From Nocardia flavorosea NBRC 108225 (lineage in GTDB: Bacteria > Actinomycetota > Actinomycetes > Mycobacteriales > Mycobacteriaceae): a DNA stretch of 64,000 nt. Below the pieces are notes generated by a model, which made no database searches, was not told the DNA's origin, and worked only from the letters and a program-made list of their open reading frames with translations. The stretch is taken from assembly GCF_001613385.1 (NCBI RefSeq), contig NZ_BDCG01000022.1:62001-126000 (forward strand), given 5' to 3'. A program made the position numbers and the translations under genes. This document shows positions 1 to 7,922 of the stretch, piece after piece. Within the stretch, counting starts at the first letter, position 1; every line of letters begins with the position of its first letter.

Positions 1-391
1 GTGCGATCTGTAGCAGACCCGGAATAATCGCCTGTTGATATGAAAAGAGCTGCGCGGCAGCAGATTCAAGCCCGAGATATGTCCGGTATCCAGGAAGCAG
101 CAGATGTCGCGAAGCCTGCCACCACGACTTCGTCGCCGACTGTTGGGCGAGCGCTTTCAGCTCTTCTATGCGTTTCTCGGTGAGTTCGTACAGCTGCCCG
201 AACCCCTCCACATCCCGCAACCGGACCTTCTCGTTGTGGCCCTTCTCGATCCGGATGACCGAGGTCTTGCTCATCTCCATTTCCTGCGCCGCCTGTTCCA
301 GGGTGAACCCCACCGCCTGCCGCGCCTCGCGCAGTGCCCGGCCCAGCTGCCGTCGCGGCAGGGTGGAACCGGACTGTTCGTCTCGTGCCAT
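1..391 (-). CDS. XRE-family helix-turn-helix regulator with DUF5753 start (partial)
   Basis: The reading frame is open from an ATG at 391 to the window edge, giving the first 130 residues. An AAGGGGAG ribosome binding site lies about 8 bases upstream. Residues about 14-70 form a Cro/C1-type helix-turn-helix (QLGRALREARQAVGFTLEQA, then SKTSVIRIEKG). What follows (SWWQASRHLLLPGYRTYLGLE) looks like the start of the DUF5753 domain that accompanies this helix-turn-helix in actinomycetes. Family members are DNA-binding regulators, often next to small DUF397 genes, but the neighbour that would show this is outside the window. The missing C-terminus is an edge effect, not a truncation. Confidence 0.85.
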   Translation of the reverse strand, partial: MARDEQSGSTLPRRQLGRALREARQAVGFTLEQAAQEMEMSKTSVIRIEKGHNEKVRLRDVEGFGQLYELTEKRIEELKALAQQSATKSWWQASRHLLLPGYRTYLGLESAAAQLFSYQQAIIPGLLQIA

Positions 392-730
392 ATCTCCCCT
401 TCCGTCCGTTGGTCCGTGAACGCCCAGGACGCGGTCCGATTCGGACGAATTCGGTTCTCGAAACGGTCCCAACCCTGTGCTTTCGGTACATCATGAATCA
501 CGCTGTCTCGCCGCGGAATTCATCGACGTGCCCAGAAAACCCAACCATATGCCCGGGTCCGGCGAAAGCCCTGTGATCAGGAAATATATCCAGAGTCCAA
601 CACTCCCGTTCCGTGGTGCAGCGTTGCACGCGAGAAACTGCAACCGGGTATGTCGAACGCGCGGACCGTATCGGAAGGACCGTTCAACCGGCCGGCCACG
701 TCGTCGAGGCGAAACGGGGAACGCGAGCCG
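392..730. other. Intergenic stretch, no gene seen
   Basis: These 339 bases separate two minus-strand regulators. The open frames here lack coding-like composition and good ribosome binding sites. The promoter of the XRE gene must lie here, but I could not pick out convincing boxes. Confidence 0.4.
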
Positions 731-1360
731 TCAGGCGATTGCGTAGTCGCCGAGCGCGGGCTCGAGCAGATCGAACACCTGGGTTGCCTCGTCGATCACG
801 GTGGCCACCATCCGCCCGGGCGACCGGCCCCGAAGTGTGAGCTCCTGGATGCGCTGGAACAGCAGACGGTGGGCAGCGCCGAACTGGGCGGCGGCGGCGC
901 GACGGGTGATGTCGTCGCCGGGCAACACATCGGCCAGCGCCTGCTCACGCAGTTCGTGAAGTTCCCGCAACCGGGCTACCAGTGTCGGACTGTCGGTGAC
1001 CATACGGCAGAAGTCGGGTCCGGAGAATCCGATCAGTGCGTCGGAACGCTGTGCTGAGGCGATGAATCCGTTGCGCAGAGCCGACAGCACCGACTCGCCG
1101 GGTGCCCGGGCGACAGCGATATCCGCGAGCGAGGAGACGAAGTCGTGATGGATGTCCAGCGCCAGGTCCTCTTTGCGCGGAAAGTAGTTCGTCACGGTCT
1201 TCTTGGCGACCCGTGCCGTCGCGGCGATCTCGGCGATCGTCGTTGCCTCGAACCCGCGCTGGATGAACAACCGTGTCGCGTGGTCGGAGATCGATTGCCT
1301 GGTCTCGCGCTTCTTGGCCTCTCGCAGGCCGAAGGGTTCGGTGCTCACCATCATGAACAT
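731..1360 (-). CDS. TetR/AcrR-family transcriptional repressor
   Basis: A 209-residue protein, the usual TetR length. An N-terminal helix-turn-helix spans about residues 15-65 (TRQSISDHATRLFIQRGFEA, then ARVAKKTVTNYFPRKEDL). The C-terminal half is the all-helical ligand and dimer domain. Several starts are possible at the N-terminus (ATG at 1360, 1354 and 1351); none has a strong ribosome binding site and the longest is kept. It is divergent from the dehydrogenase at 1605. The intervening DNA carries a perfect inverted repeat over the start site of that gene's promoter, so it most likely represses that gene. The inducer is unknown. Confidence 0.9.
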   Translation of the reverse strand: MFMMVSTEPFGLREAKKRETRQSISDHATRLFIQRGFEATTIAEIAATARVAKKTVTNYFPRKEDLALDIHHDFVSSLADIAVARAPGESVLSALRNGFIASAQRSDALIGFSGPDFCRMVTDSPTLVARLRELHELREQALADVLPGDDITRRAAAAQFGAAHRLLFQRIQELTLRGRSPGRMVATVIDEATQVFDLLEPALGDYAIA

Positions 1361-1381
1361 ACCACCATCGTAAATTTGCGT

Positions 1382-1409
1382 TTGACATATCTAGTACGTC
1401 GAACATAAT
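1382..1409 (+). promoter_or_regulatory. Sigma-70-type promoter for the 1605 transcript
   Basis: TTGACA at 1382-1387 is followed after 16 bases by CATAAT at 1404-1409. This is the best -35/-10 match noticed in the window. It fires towards the dehydrogenase, with a start site near 1416 inside the inverted repeat. Confidence 0.65.
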
Positions 1410-1431
1410 CTTATGCCGATAGTAAGATTAT
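1405..1431. promoter_or_regulatory. Probable TetR operator (9-bp inverted repeat)
   Basis: ATAATCTTA (1405-1413) and TAAGATTAT (1423-1431) are perfect inverted repeats separated by 9 bases. The repeat overlaps the -10 box and predicted start site of the rightward promoter, the classical position for repression. As RNA it could also form a 5' hairpin, but the AT-rich arms favour a protein-binding site. The divergent TetR gene is the likely partner. Confidence 0.6.
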
Positions 1432-1446
1432 TGGAGGGAGGTCGAG

Positions 1447-1470
1447 ATGCTGCCTCGAAACAGCTGCTGA
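1447..1470 (+). CDS. Possible 7-residue leader peptide (MLPRNSC)
   Basis: An ATG at 1447 lies 6 bases after the strong Shine-Dalgarno-like GGAGGGAG at 1433-1440 and runs seven codons (M L P R N S C) to TGA. It lies just inside the predicted transcript and about 135 bases upstream of the GTG start of the dehydrogenase. The ribosome binding site is better than that of the main gene. It could be a regulatory upstream frame or a chance match. No attenuator-like hairpin was identified after it. Confidence 0.3.
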   Translation: MLPRNSC

Positions 1471-1604
1471 CCGCGTCTCGGTAGGAACCGGGAGCAACGG
1501 CGGCGGAGATGCGGCCAGACCGGGCGGCATCTCCGCCCGCTCACGAATTTGCCAGTTCGCGCGCCGGAGGTTGTTCCGGCACAGCCATCCGAAAGGCATC
1601 ATCA

Positions 1605-2519
1605 GTGCGCAAGATTCGCTTTTCCGGGCGTCCGGAACCAGTCGAGGCCCGGCAGCCGGTACCCGGGCCCGGCCAACTGTTGGTACGTACACAGCTGGTC
1701 GGAGTCCACCTCGGTCTGGTGCGAATGCTGCGAGCCGGCAACGCATCCGAACCCGGCGGTGAGATGGTGGGCAGAGTGGCCGATGTCGGCCCGGAAGTCC
1801 CTGCCGCATGGCTGGGCAAGCGGGTCGGCGGTGTGGTCCTCGAAGGCGTCTACGCCGACTACGTACTCGCCGCCCCGGCGCTGGTCACCGAACTGCCCGC
1901 CGATGTCGGTGCCGCCGCCGGCCTCGCGGTGGTCCGCGGCGGCCTGGTGGCGATGGGCGCCGTGCGTTCGGGTGGCGACATTGCGGGCAAGTCACTGCTC
2001 ATCACCGCCGCCGCAAGCGGAACTGGTCATCTGGCGGTGCAGATCGCACGGGCGCTGGGCGCCAAGCGAATTGTCGGCGCGGTCGGCGCAATCGACAAGG
2101 CCGGGTTCGTACGGGAGTGCGGTGCGGACGCCGTGGTGGCGTACGACGATCCGTGGGATGAGCGATTCGACGTGATCGTGGACGGTGTCGGCGGCTCGCT
2201 GGTGCCGCGTGCGGTCCGGGCGCTGGCTCCGCGCGGCCGGCTGGTGGCCTACAGCGCCGGTGGCGGCTCGGTCGAGGTCGGTAGCCTGCTCGCGGACCTG
2301 AAGACGGTCACCGGATTCTCGATAGGGCTGCTGGCCCGAACGCAGCCGGAGCTGATCGAGTCGTGTCGGTCCCAGCTGTGGAAGTTACTGGCGGACGGTG
2401 CGATACGGCCGCAGTACACCGAGTACGCGGTCCATCGCCTCGACGAGGCCATCGCGTCGATCCAGGAACGACGCAACACGGGCCGCGTCGCCCTGCGGAT
2501 GGACACCTCCGCATTGTGA
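1605..2519 (+). CDS. Zinc-type alcohol dehydrogenase-like NAD(P)-dependent oxidoreductase
   Basis: A medium-chain dehydrogenase/reductase of 304 residues. The GTG at 1605 is chosen because it begins the GroES-like fold (VRKIRFSGRPEPVEARQPVP) and has GAAAGG 9 bases upstream; upstream in-frame sequence looks non-coding. The N-terminal domain covers about residues 1-110. A Rossmann domain starts near residue 130 (SLLITAAASGTGHLAVQIAR), typical of quinone-oxidoreductase or enoyl-reductase relatives. Catalytic zinc ligands are not evident, so it resembles the zinc-free branch. It is divergent from a TetR gene and probably controlled by it. The substrate is unknown. Confidence 0.85.
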   Translation: MRKIRFSGRPEPVEARQPVPGPGQLLVRTQLVGVHLGLVRMLRAGNASEPGGEMVGRVADVGPEVPAAWLGKRVGGVVLEGVYADYVLAAPALVTELPADVGAAAGLAVVRGGLVAMGAVRSGGDIAGKSLLITAAASGTGHLAVQIARALGAKRIVGAVGAIDKAGFVRECGADAVVAYDDPWDERFDVIVDGVGGSLVPRAVRALAPRGRLVAYSAGGGSVEVGSLLADLKTVTGFSIGLLARTQPELIESCRSQLWKLLADGAIRPQYTEYAVHRLDEAIASIQERRNTGRVALRMDTSAL

Positions 2520-2849
2520 GCATCAGCAGCGCAGTGCACCATGTCGCGGCCGGTCCGGCCGCCGAACTGCCCGCTGATCGGCATCCGCGTCGGCGTCGGG
2601 CCGCCACATCGGGTTCATCCTCGCGGTCGGTCGGGAATACCGGCCTCAATTCCGGGCGGGTACACCGACACCGGCCGCGAGACAGCAGGCGCCGACGTGC
2701 AATCGTGAGTACGGAACGGCCCTGATCACGGTCCGATCCGTACTTCTGCGGCCGGTCCGGCGTTCGGCGTGCTGGATGGATGGCTCGGCTCGAACAGGAT
2801 TGTGCCGCTAGGCATTCACGGCCCGGTTTTCCGGCGCACGATAGCCGCC
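2520..2849. other. Intergenic stretch, no gene seen
   Basis: About 330 bases between the dehydrogenase and a hypothetical pair. Open frames on both strands are arginine/proline-rich shadows without ribosome binding sites. No strong repeat or promoter was recognised. Confidence 0.4.
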
Positions 2850-3125
2850 ATGGTCGATCGACAGCGAAATACCGCCCCAGGGCGACTACGGCATCCAGGG
2901 GGTAGAACCCACAGCGCCGAACTGGGGGAGTGGCGAGCGGTGTGGCAGCGGGACCGTAATCGGATCCGGATCATCCGGGTGCGCAATCTCGCTCAGGACC
3001 GCACTGTGATCGCGGTGCGCGACCTGGATACCGCGCCGGACCTCGCCGATATGCGGGAGCAGTTCCCGGAACTCGCCGCGCTGTGGGATGTGGTCCGGCG
3101 CCAGTTCTGGGAGGTCGCCGGATGA
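2850..3125 (+). CDS. Small hypothetical protein, first gene of a pair
   Basis: About 91 residues from ATG 2850; an earlier in-frame start at 2769 would add 27 residues of less convincing sequence. The body is charged and looks folded (GEWRAVWQRDRNRIRIIRVR, then WDVVRRQFWEVAG). No family was recognised. The TGA stop overlaps the ATG of the next gene in an ATGA arrangement, so the two are translationally coupled and probably work together. There is no signal peptide or membrane segment. Confidence 0.55.
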   Translation: MVDRQRNTAPGRLRHPGGRTHSAELGEWRAVWQRDRNRIRIIRVRNLAQDRTVIAVRDLDTAPDLADMREQFPELAALWDVVRRQFWEVAG

Positions 3126-3673
3126 GCGGGATTCGATATCCCGATGCCGAAACCGTCGACGAGATCACCGCCCGCTACCTACTGTCCATGCCCACGACGC
3201 TGCTGCCCATGCTGTACGGGTTCCGGTTCGACGGTGAAAGTATCGACGCCGAATGCGCCGCAGTCGATCTCGCGGGTGAGCGCGGCGAGGATGAACCCAA
3301 CCCGATCCATCTGCGCGCCGCGCAATTGCGGAACACGCTGGGGCCGGACATGTTCGGATTCGGACTCGTGTTCGTGGTGTGTGCCGATCAGCTCGAGGAG
3401 CGGGCCGAGAACCGGCATATTCCCGAACAGGTCCGGGTCGCGGGCCGGCAGCTGCCAGGGGTGAGCGACCTGATCGTTGCCGTGGTCATGGACGCGGCCG
3501 GGCGGCAGTGGTGGGCGGTCGCCGACCGGTACCTGCTCGAGCTGGACCCGGTGCGTATCCACGTTCCAGCCACCGCCGAGTGGCGGATTCCCGGCACGCT
3601 CGATGCCTCCTTGTGGACTGCCGCGCTCGCGCTCGACGAAACCAATCACCCGTACCTGCTCCGATGCCGGTGA
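3122..3673 (+). CDS. Hypothetical protein, second gene of a coupled pair
   Basis: 183 residues starting at the ATG that overlaps the previous stop (ATGA). Sequence such as TLLPMLYGFRFDGESIDAEC, GLVFVVCADQLEERAENR and RQWWAVADRYLLELDPVRIH suggests a soluble mixed alpha/beta protein. No family was recognised, so no function is assigned. A 52-codon frame starting at 3664 overlaps its end but is not convincing. Its only clear context is the coupled upstream gene. Confidence 0.65.
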   Translation: MSGIRYPDAETVDEITARYLLSMPTTLLPMLYGFRFDGESIDAECAAVDLAGERGEDEPNPIHLRAAQLRNTLGPDMFGFGLVFVVCADQLEERAENRHIPEQVRVAGRQLPGVSDLIVAVVMDAAGRQWWAVADRYLLELDPVRIHVPATAEWRIPGTLDASLWTAALALDETNHPYLLRCR

Positions 3674-3952
3674 GGAATCACCGTTACTCCGGCAGGCTGG
3701 ACGCCATTCACCTGGCCATGGCCCGCGAACCGGTGTGGGACTCGACCGCGCAGGTCGCGTCCGGCGAGCGGCGGGATGACGCCGCTGGAAGCGGTAGGGC
3801 CGACCTGGTCGGCGCCCGGTAGCGTCACCGTGAACGCTGGGAGTTGTGAAACGGCGACCGGCCTGCTCTTGTCTGCGCGGCGGTGAGGGAGCAGGGTGAA
3901 AGGGGCCGGTGGCGCCACCGGGGTGCCGCCCCGAGCAGAGAGGGGGTGGGTC

Positions 3953-4573
3953 GTGTTCGCGCGATCTACCAGAATTCAGGCGCGACCCTCCGCTATCGAT
4001 TCCGGGATCGCGTATATGCGCGATGAAGTCCTGCCCGCGCTGCGGGAGATTCCCGGGTGTATGGGGCTGTCGCTGCTGGTCGACCGGGATACCGGGCATT
4101 GCATCGCCACCAGTTCGTGGGAGTCTCGGGAGGCGATGGACGAGAGCAAGGATCGGGTCGCTCCCATCCGCGACCGGGGGCTCGTCACGTTCGGCGGAAG
4201 TGCGCAGATCCAGGACTGGGAGATCGCCGGACTGCATCGGGCGCACCGAGTGGGCGAGGGGGCGTGTGCGCGCGCGACCTGGGTGAAGACCGAGCCGAGC
4301 CGCATCGATTCGGCCGTGAAGGTGTACAAGTCCGCCACCCTGCCCGCAATGGAGCAGTTGGACGGATTCTGCAGTGCGAGTCTGATGGTCAACCGCCGGA
4401 CGGGCCGCGCGGTCTCGTGTACCAGCTACGACAGTGCCGCGGCGATGCGGGCGAGCCGGGAGCAGTCGGCGTCACTGCGGGTGGATGCGGCCCGGCAGGC
4501 CGGGGTGGAAGCACTCGACGTGCGGGAATTCGAATTGGCGCTCGCACATCTGCGGGTCCCGGAGATGGCCTGA
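3953..4573 (+). CDS. Tandem dimeric alpha/beta-barrel (ABM-like) protein
   Basis: 206 residues from GTG 3953, preceded by the purine-rich AGAGGGGGTGG. Two similar halves are visible: ARSTRIQARPSAIDSGIAYM with LLVDRDTGHCIATSSWESRE, and ARATWVKTEPSRIDSAVKVY with LMVNRRTGRAVSCTSYDSAA. Each half resembles an antibiotic-biosynthesis-monooxygenase/EthD-like ferredoxin fold, so one chain could imitate the usual homodimer. Such folds carry out cofactor-free oxidation or stress-related roles. The substrate is unknown. It stands alone, convergent with the HxlR gene downstream. Confidence 0.65.
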   Translation: MFARSTRIQARPSAIDSGIAYMRDEVLPALREIPGCMGLSLLVDRDTGHCIATSSWESREAMDESKDRVAPIRDRGLVTFGGSAQIQDWEIAGLHRAHRVGEGACARATWVKTEPSRIDSAVKVYKSATLPAMEQLDGFCSASLMVNRRTGRAVSCTSYDSAAAMRASREQSASLRVDAARQAGVEALDVREFELALAHLRVPEMA

Positions 4574-4592
4574 CGGCTCAGGGGGCGCGGTG

Positions 4593-4982
4593 CTACAGCT
4601 CCGGTTGAACCGCCTCCAGCCGGTCGTCGAATTCCGCCCGGGCGCGTTCGACCTCGGGCAAGGTGCCCGTCGCCCAGTTCAGGAGTGCGTCGAGGAGGTC
4701 CTGTAAGGACCGGCCGAGCGGTGTCAGGCGGTATTCGACGGCGACGGGGCGGGTGCTGGTGACGATCCGCTCGATCATCCCGTTGCGTTCGAGGCGGCGC
4801 AGGGCGGTGGTGAGCGATTTCTGGGTCACGACCGGTATGGCCCGGCGGAGGCCGTTGAAGCGCAGCGGTCCGTGCTCGCACAAGGCATCGAGGATCCGCA
4901 ACGACCATTTGTCGAGCACCTGATCGAGCAGATCGCGGTGCTGTGCGGTGAGCTGCGGGGCCGGTGCGGTGGTTTCCATCAT
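4593..4982 (-). CDS. HxlR-family winged-helix regulator
   Basis: About 129 residues from the MM start at 4982; the second ATG at 4979 is also possible. The winged-helix core shows HxlR landmarks: DKWSLRILDALCEHGPLRFN, then LTTALRRLERNGMIERIVTS and VEYRLTPLGRSLQDLLDALL. It lacks the Cys near the N-terminus that redox-sensing HxlR proteins use, so a ligand response is more likely. It is divergent from a RidA gene, and a 6-bp inverted repeat lies between them. It probably regulates that gene and itself. Confidence 0.88.
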   Translation of the reverse strand: MMETTAPAPQLTAQHRDLLDQVLDKWSLRILDALCEHGPLRFNGLRRAIPVVTQKSLTTALRRLERNGMIERIVTSTRPVAVEYRLTPLGRSLQDLLDALLNWATGTLPEVERARAEFDDRLEAVQPEL

Positions 4983-5016
4983 GAAACCTAGTCTCGTTGA
5001 AGTTCCCTTCGTGCAC

Positions 5017-5037
5017 CAGGTAGACATCAGATACCTG
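5017..5037. promoter_or_regulatory. Candidate HxlR operator
   Basis: CAGGTA (5017-5022) and TACCTG (5032-5037) are perfect inverted repeats separated by 9 bases, in the 79-base gap between the divergent HxlR and RidA genes. Size and position suit a winged-helix dimer. Confidence 0.45.
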
Positions 5038-5061
5038 CTTCGACCAGCGAAAGGGACAACC

Positions 5062-5472
5062 ATGGCAGTGCAGCTGCTCACCCCCGAAGGTATGTTCGCC
5101 CCCGTTCCGTATCACCACGTTTCCATCGCCACCGGCGCCCGCCAGGTGCACGTCGCCGGACAGATCGCACGCGACGCCGACGGTAATCCCGTCGCGACAG
5201 GCGACCTCGCCGGCCAGGTCGCGCACGCCCTGCGCAGTACGGCGCGCGGCCTCGCGGGGGCGGGCGCGACCTTCGCCGATGTCGTCCGCCTGCGGTTCTT
5301 CGTCACGAACTGGAGCCCGGACAAGGACGACGACTTCGTCGCGGGTATCGACAGCGTCGTGGACGAGCTGGGGATACCCCGGCCGCTACCACCGCTGTCG
5401 GCGATCGGTGTGGACTACCTCTTCGAACCGGATGTGCTGGTCGAGGTCGAGGCATACGCCGTCCTCGACTGA
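5062..5472 (+). CDS. RidA/YjgF/YER057c-family protein
   Basis: 136 residues from ATG 5062, with GAAAGGGA about 8 bases upstream. It has the RidA fold: substrate-pocket sequence VHVAGQIARDADGNPVATGD, the helix DLAGQVAHALRSTARGLAGA, and the C-terminal strand VDYLFEPDVLVEVEAYAVLD. The usual catalytic Arg of true RidA enamine deaminases, found in a C-terminal R-xAV motif, is not seen; the equivalent region is rich in acidic and aromatic residues. It may therefore belong to a RidA subfamily with another role. It is divergent from an HxlR regulator. Confidence 0.85.
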   Translation: MAVQLLTPEGMFAPVPYHHVSIATGARQVHVAGQIARDADGNPVATGDLAGQVAHALRSTARGLAGAGATFADVVRLRFFVTNWSPDKDDDFVAGIDSVVDELGIPRPLPPLSAIGVDYLFEPDVLVEVEAYAVLD

Positions 5473-5559
5473 TCGCCAGCATCCGGGGTTCCGGGCGGGC
5501 TCCGCGACGAGTCGGCGCCCGGAACGACGGACTGCACAGCAGGCAAAGGATCCCGTCGC

Positions 5560-6906
5560 CTAACCGAGGGCTCCTACGGGGGCGACCGGTGGTCCGGACG
5601 CCGGAAGGACGGCCGCGGAGGCTACGAGGTGCCCGGGATTCTCGAGAGGGGCCGGTGCGGACAAATCCGGGCCGGACCGGACGGTTTCGTAGGCATGGGC
5701 GATGAGGGCGGCTTGTAGCTGCCACAGGCCTTCGGCATCCGCGGGATCCAGTCCGGTGAGCCGGGCGATACGACGCAATCGGTAGTCGATGGTGTTGGCG
5801 TGGATGTAGAGGGCGCGGGCGGTGCGTTTACGGTTGCGGTCATTGGCCAGGTGGGTGGACAGCGTCTGCAGCAACTCGGGCTGGGCAAGCAGCGGGTCCA
5901 GCGATTTCGCCAGGCGGCGCCGGGCCGGGCCGGGACGGGTGATCTGGTACTCCACGGCGAGATCGGCCATCCCGTACAAGCGGGCGGGACGGTTCAGGCG
6001 CTGTGCGAGGTCGAGTAGTTCATGTGCGCGCCGGGTCGCTTCGGGGATCTGGTCGCGGCGAGCGTGGACCACGGTGGCCAGCAGCGGGTCGCCCGCGGCC
6101 ATCCGCAGACGCTCGAACAGCCGCGCGGCGGTGGCGTCGTCGTGCGAAACCGAGGGGATCAGCACGGTGCCGCCTTCCTCGCTGAGCCGTGCCGGCGGCA
6201 CATCGTCGCCCATGGTCAGCTCACCGCGCAGACGTCGCAGCCGGCGGAGCGCGCCCACGGGATCGTGTCCATCGTCGACGGTCTCGTTCGCCGGACCGCT
6301 GAGGGTCAGGGCGAGTACCGCGTATGCCTCCGCACCGCGGAATCCGCACTCACGCGCCAACTCCGGCGTGCTTGTCCCAGCGATCAAAGCCGCTGCCAGG
6401 GCTTCCGCACCGGCCTGGCGCATGGCCGTATTGGTACGCAGTTCGCGCATGTAGGCGCTGGTGAAAGTGGTGATCACGCCGTCCAGAACCTCGGCCAGCC
6501 GTTGGCCGGCCACGACGAGTGCCCGGCTGTCGGTGCCGTCGGCATGCCGGGCGAGCAGATCCAGAACGAAACGGAACCCGACGTGGGTGGCGTGCTGCAC
6601 GGCTTCCAGCGCCACGCCGTCGGCGGCCCAATCGGCGATCTTTTCCTGAACCGGCTCGGGCATTCGACCGGCCGCGCGACCTTGTAGCGCCGCGGCCACC
6701 AGTTCCAGGCATCCGGCCACTACCTCGCCGGCTTCGCGCCGCGCGACGCCACACGGCAGTACCGCCCCGGGCGCGGCACCGCCGCCTCCACGGGCGAGAT
6801 GGTCCAGCAACTGCTGGGATAGTCGCCGCGGCCGGGGCAGATGCGCGATCGCCGGCAATCCGGCGATCTCGAGTTCCCTGCTTGTGCGAGGGGTGTTCGT
6901 CAGCAC
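5560..6906 (-). CDS. PucR-family transcriptional regulator (CdaR-like)
   Basis: 448 residues. The C-terminus carries the PucR helix-turn-helix signature (ARALYIHANTIDYRLRRIAR), whose N-T-x-x-Y-R-L core is diagnostic. Before it lies a GGDEF-like/CdaR region at about residues 190-320, and an N-terminal helical domain (AVQHATHVGFRFVLDLLARH) that probably senses a ligand. In actinomycetes such regulators control purine, fatty-acid or secondary catabolic genes. No obvious target is adjacent: it is convergent with RidA and divergent from a MerR regulator across a 231-base gap. Confidence 0.85.
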   Translation of the reverse strand: MLTNTPRTSRELEIAGLPAIAHLPRPRRLSQQLLDHLARGGGGAAPGAVLPCGVARREAGEVVAGCLELVAAALQGRAAGRMPEPVQEKIADWAADGVALEAVQHATHVGFRFVLDLLARHADGTDSRALVVAGQRLAEVLDGVITTFTSAYMRELRTNTAMRQAGAEALAAALIAGTSTPELARECGFRGAEAYAVLALTLSGPANETVDDGHDPVGALRRLRRLRGELTMGDDVPPARLSEEGGTVLIPSVSHDDATAARLFERLRMAAGDPLLATVVHARRDQIPEATRRAHELLDLAQRLNRPARLYGMADLAVEYQITRPGPARRRLAKSLDPLLAQPELLQTLSTHLANDRNRKRTARALYIHANTIDYRLRRIARLTGLDPADAEGLWQLQAALIAHAYETVRSGPDLSAPAPLENPGHLVASAAVLPASGPPVAPVGALG

Positions 6907-7056
6907 TGACCTCGGCCTCCTTACCGCCGAACTGCGCGGGTCCCCTGTGCCGGCTCGGTCCGCCGGCGCCCATCTGTATCAGTAGGAACTGTAACCGTCG
7001 GTGACCCATGCCACAACATTCCCGCGGTTACCCGCGCCCGGCCCGGACGATCCGGT

Positions 7057-7076
7057 AGTAGAAACCACCATCTACT
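7057..7076. promoter_or_regulatory. Candidate MerR-type operator
   Basis: AGTAGA (7057-7062) and TCTACT (7071-7076) are perfect inverted repeats with an 8-base spacer, about 60 bases upstream of the MerR start. MerR proteins bind such dyads between promoter boxes. No clear -35/-10 pair was found around it. Confidence 0.4.
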
Positions 7077-7137
7077 GAGACAGTGCCGCTAAGATTGCCG
7101 AAACTGCGGCTCGCAGGCGAGGAGCGGGAGGATGAGA

Positions 7138-7914
7138 ATGACGCAACATCCGCACGAGTATCGGGTCGCGGAGCTGGCCGAGGCCGCCGGCGTCGCGGTG
7201 CGGACTGTGCGCTATTACCAGGACAGGGGCCTGCTCGACGCCCCGCGGCGTCAGGGGCGCCACGCCGTATACAACGAGGCCCATCTCGAACGTTTGCGAC
7301 TCATCGCCGACCTGCTCGGCCGCGGCCACAGCCTCGACGGTATCGCCGATCTGCTGACAAGCGCCGAGCACGGCGGCGGAGTATCGGAGCTGCTGGGATT
7401 CGAAACAGCGGCATCACAAACCTGGGGAGACGGGGAAGTCACCCTGGACTTCGACCAGATGATGACACGTTTCGGCGAACAAGCCACTCCCGAGGCCATC
7501 ACCGAGGCAATTGCGCTGGGCTACCTGCGTATCGAGGAAGACCGCTTCGTCTACTCCAGCGGACGGCTGCTCGAGGCCGCGACCGCCTTCGTGGCGGCCG
7601 GTATTCCGCTGCGCTCGGTCCTCGCCCTGAGCTGGGAACTGGAAGCGGCGTTCGACCGGATGGCCTTCGCCTTCGTCCGGGAATTCCGGGTCAACCTCGT
7701 CGACCCGATATCGGAGAACCCGGCCCCCGAGCGGCTGAACGAGCTCGCCGGGGCACTCGCCCAGCTACGCCCGGCGGTCCGCCAGGTCGCCGATGAACTG
7801 CTCGCCCGAGCCATGGACCGCCGAATCCACCTCGACCTGCCCGAAGTGTCCCAGCAGTTGAGCCGGGCCGCGCACACCGAACCAGCCCCTTCGGGCGACA
7901 CCGCGCAGCGGTAG
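7138..7914 (+). CDS. MerR-family transcriptional regulator
   Basis: About 258 residues. ATG 7138 is preferred over ATG 7132 because GGGAGG ends 6 bases before it. The N-terminal MerR domain is clear (YRVAELAEAAGVAVRTVRYY, then QDRGLLDAPRRQGRHAVYNE), followed by the dimer helix. The long C-terminal region (about residues 75-258, with FEREFRVNL-like helices) is an effector domain lacking Cys clusters, so metal sensing is unlikely. The cyclase gene follows after 8 bases and is probably co-transcribed, hinting that the regulator governs a cyclic-nucleotide signal. Confidence 0.88.
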   Translation: MTQHPHEYRVAELAEAAGVAVRTVRYYQDRGLLDAPRRQGRHAVYNEAHLERLRLIADLLGRGHSLDGIADLLTSAEHGGGVSELLGFETAASQTWGDGEVTLDFDQMMTRFGEQATPEAITEAIALGYLRIEEDRFVYSSGRLLEAATAFVAAGIPLRSVLALSWELEAAFDRMAFAFVREFRVNLVDPISENPAPERLNELAGALAQLRPAVRQVADELLARAMDRRIHLDLPEVSQQLSRAAHTEPAPSGDTAQR

Positions 7915-7922
7915 GAGACCCG

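Noticed and set aside
3664..3822. 52-codon frame overlapping the end of the second hypothetical gene
   Set aside because: The overlap resembles translational coupling, but the second half is low-complexity Gly/Arg/Asp and there is no recognisable fold. Possible, but too weak to list as a gene.
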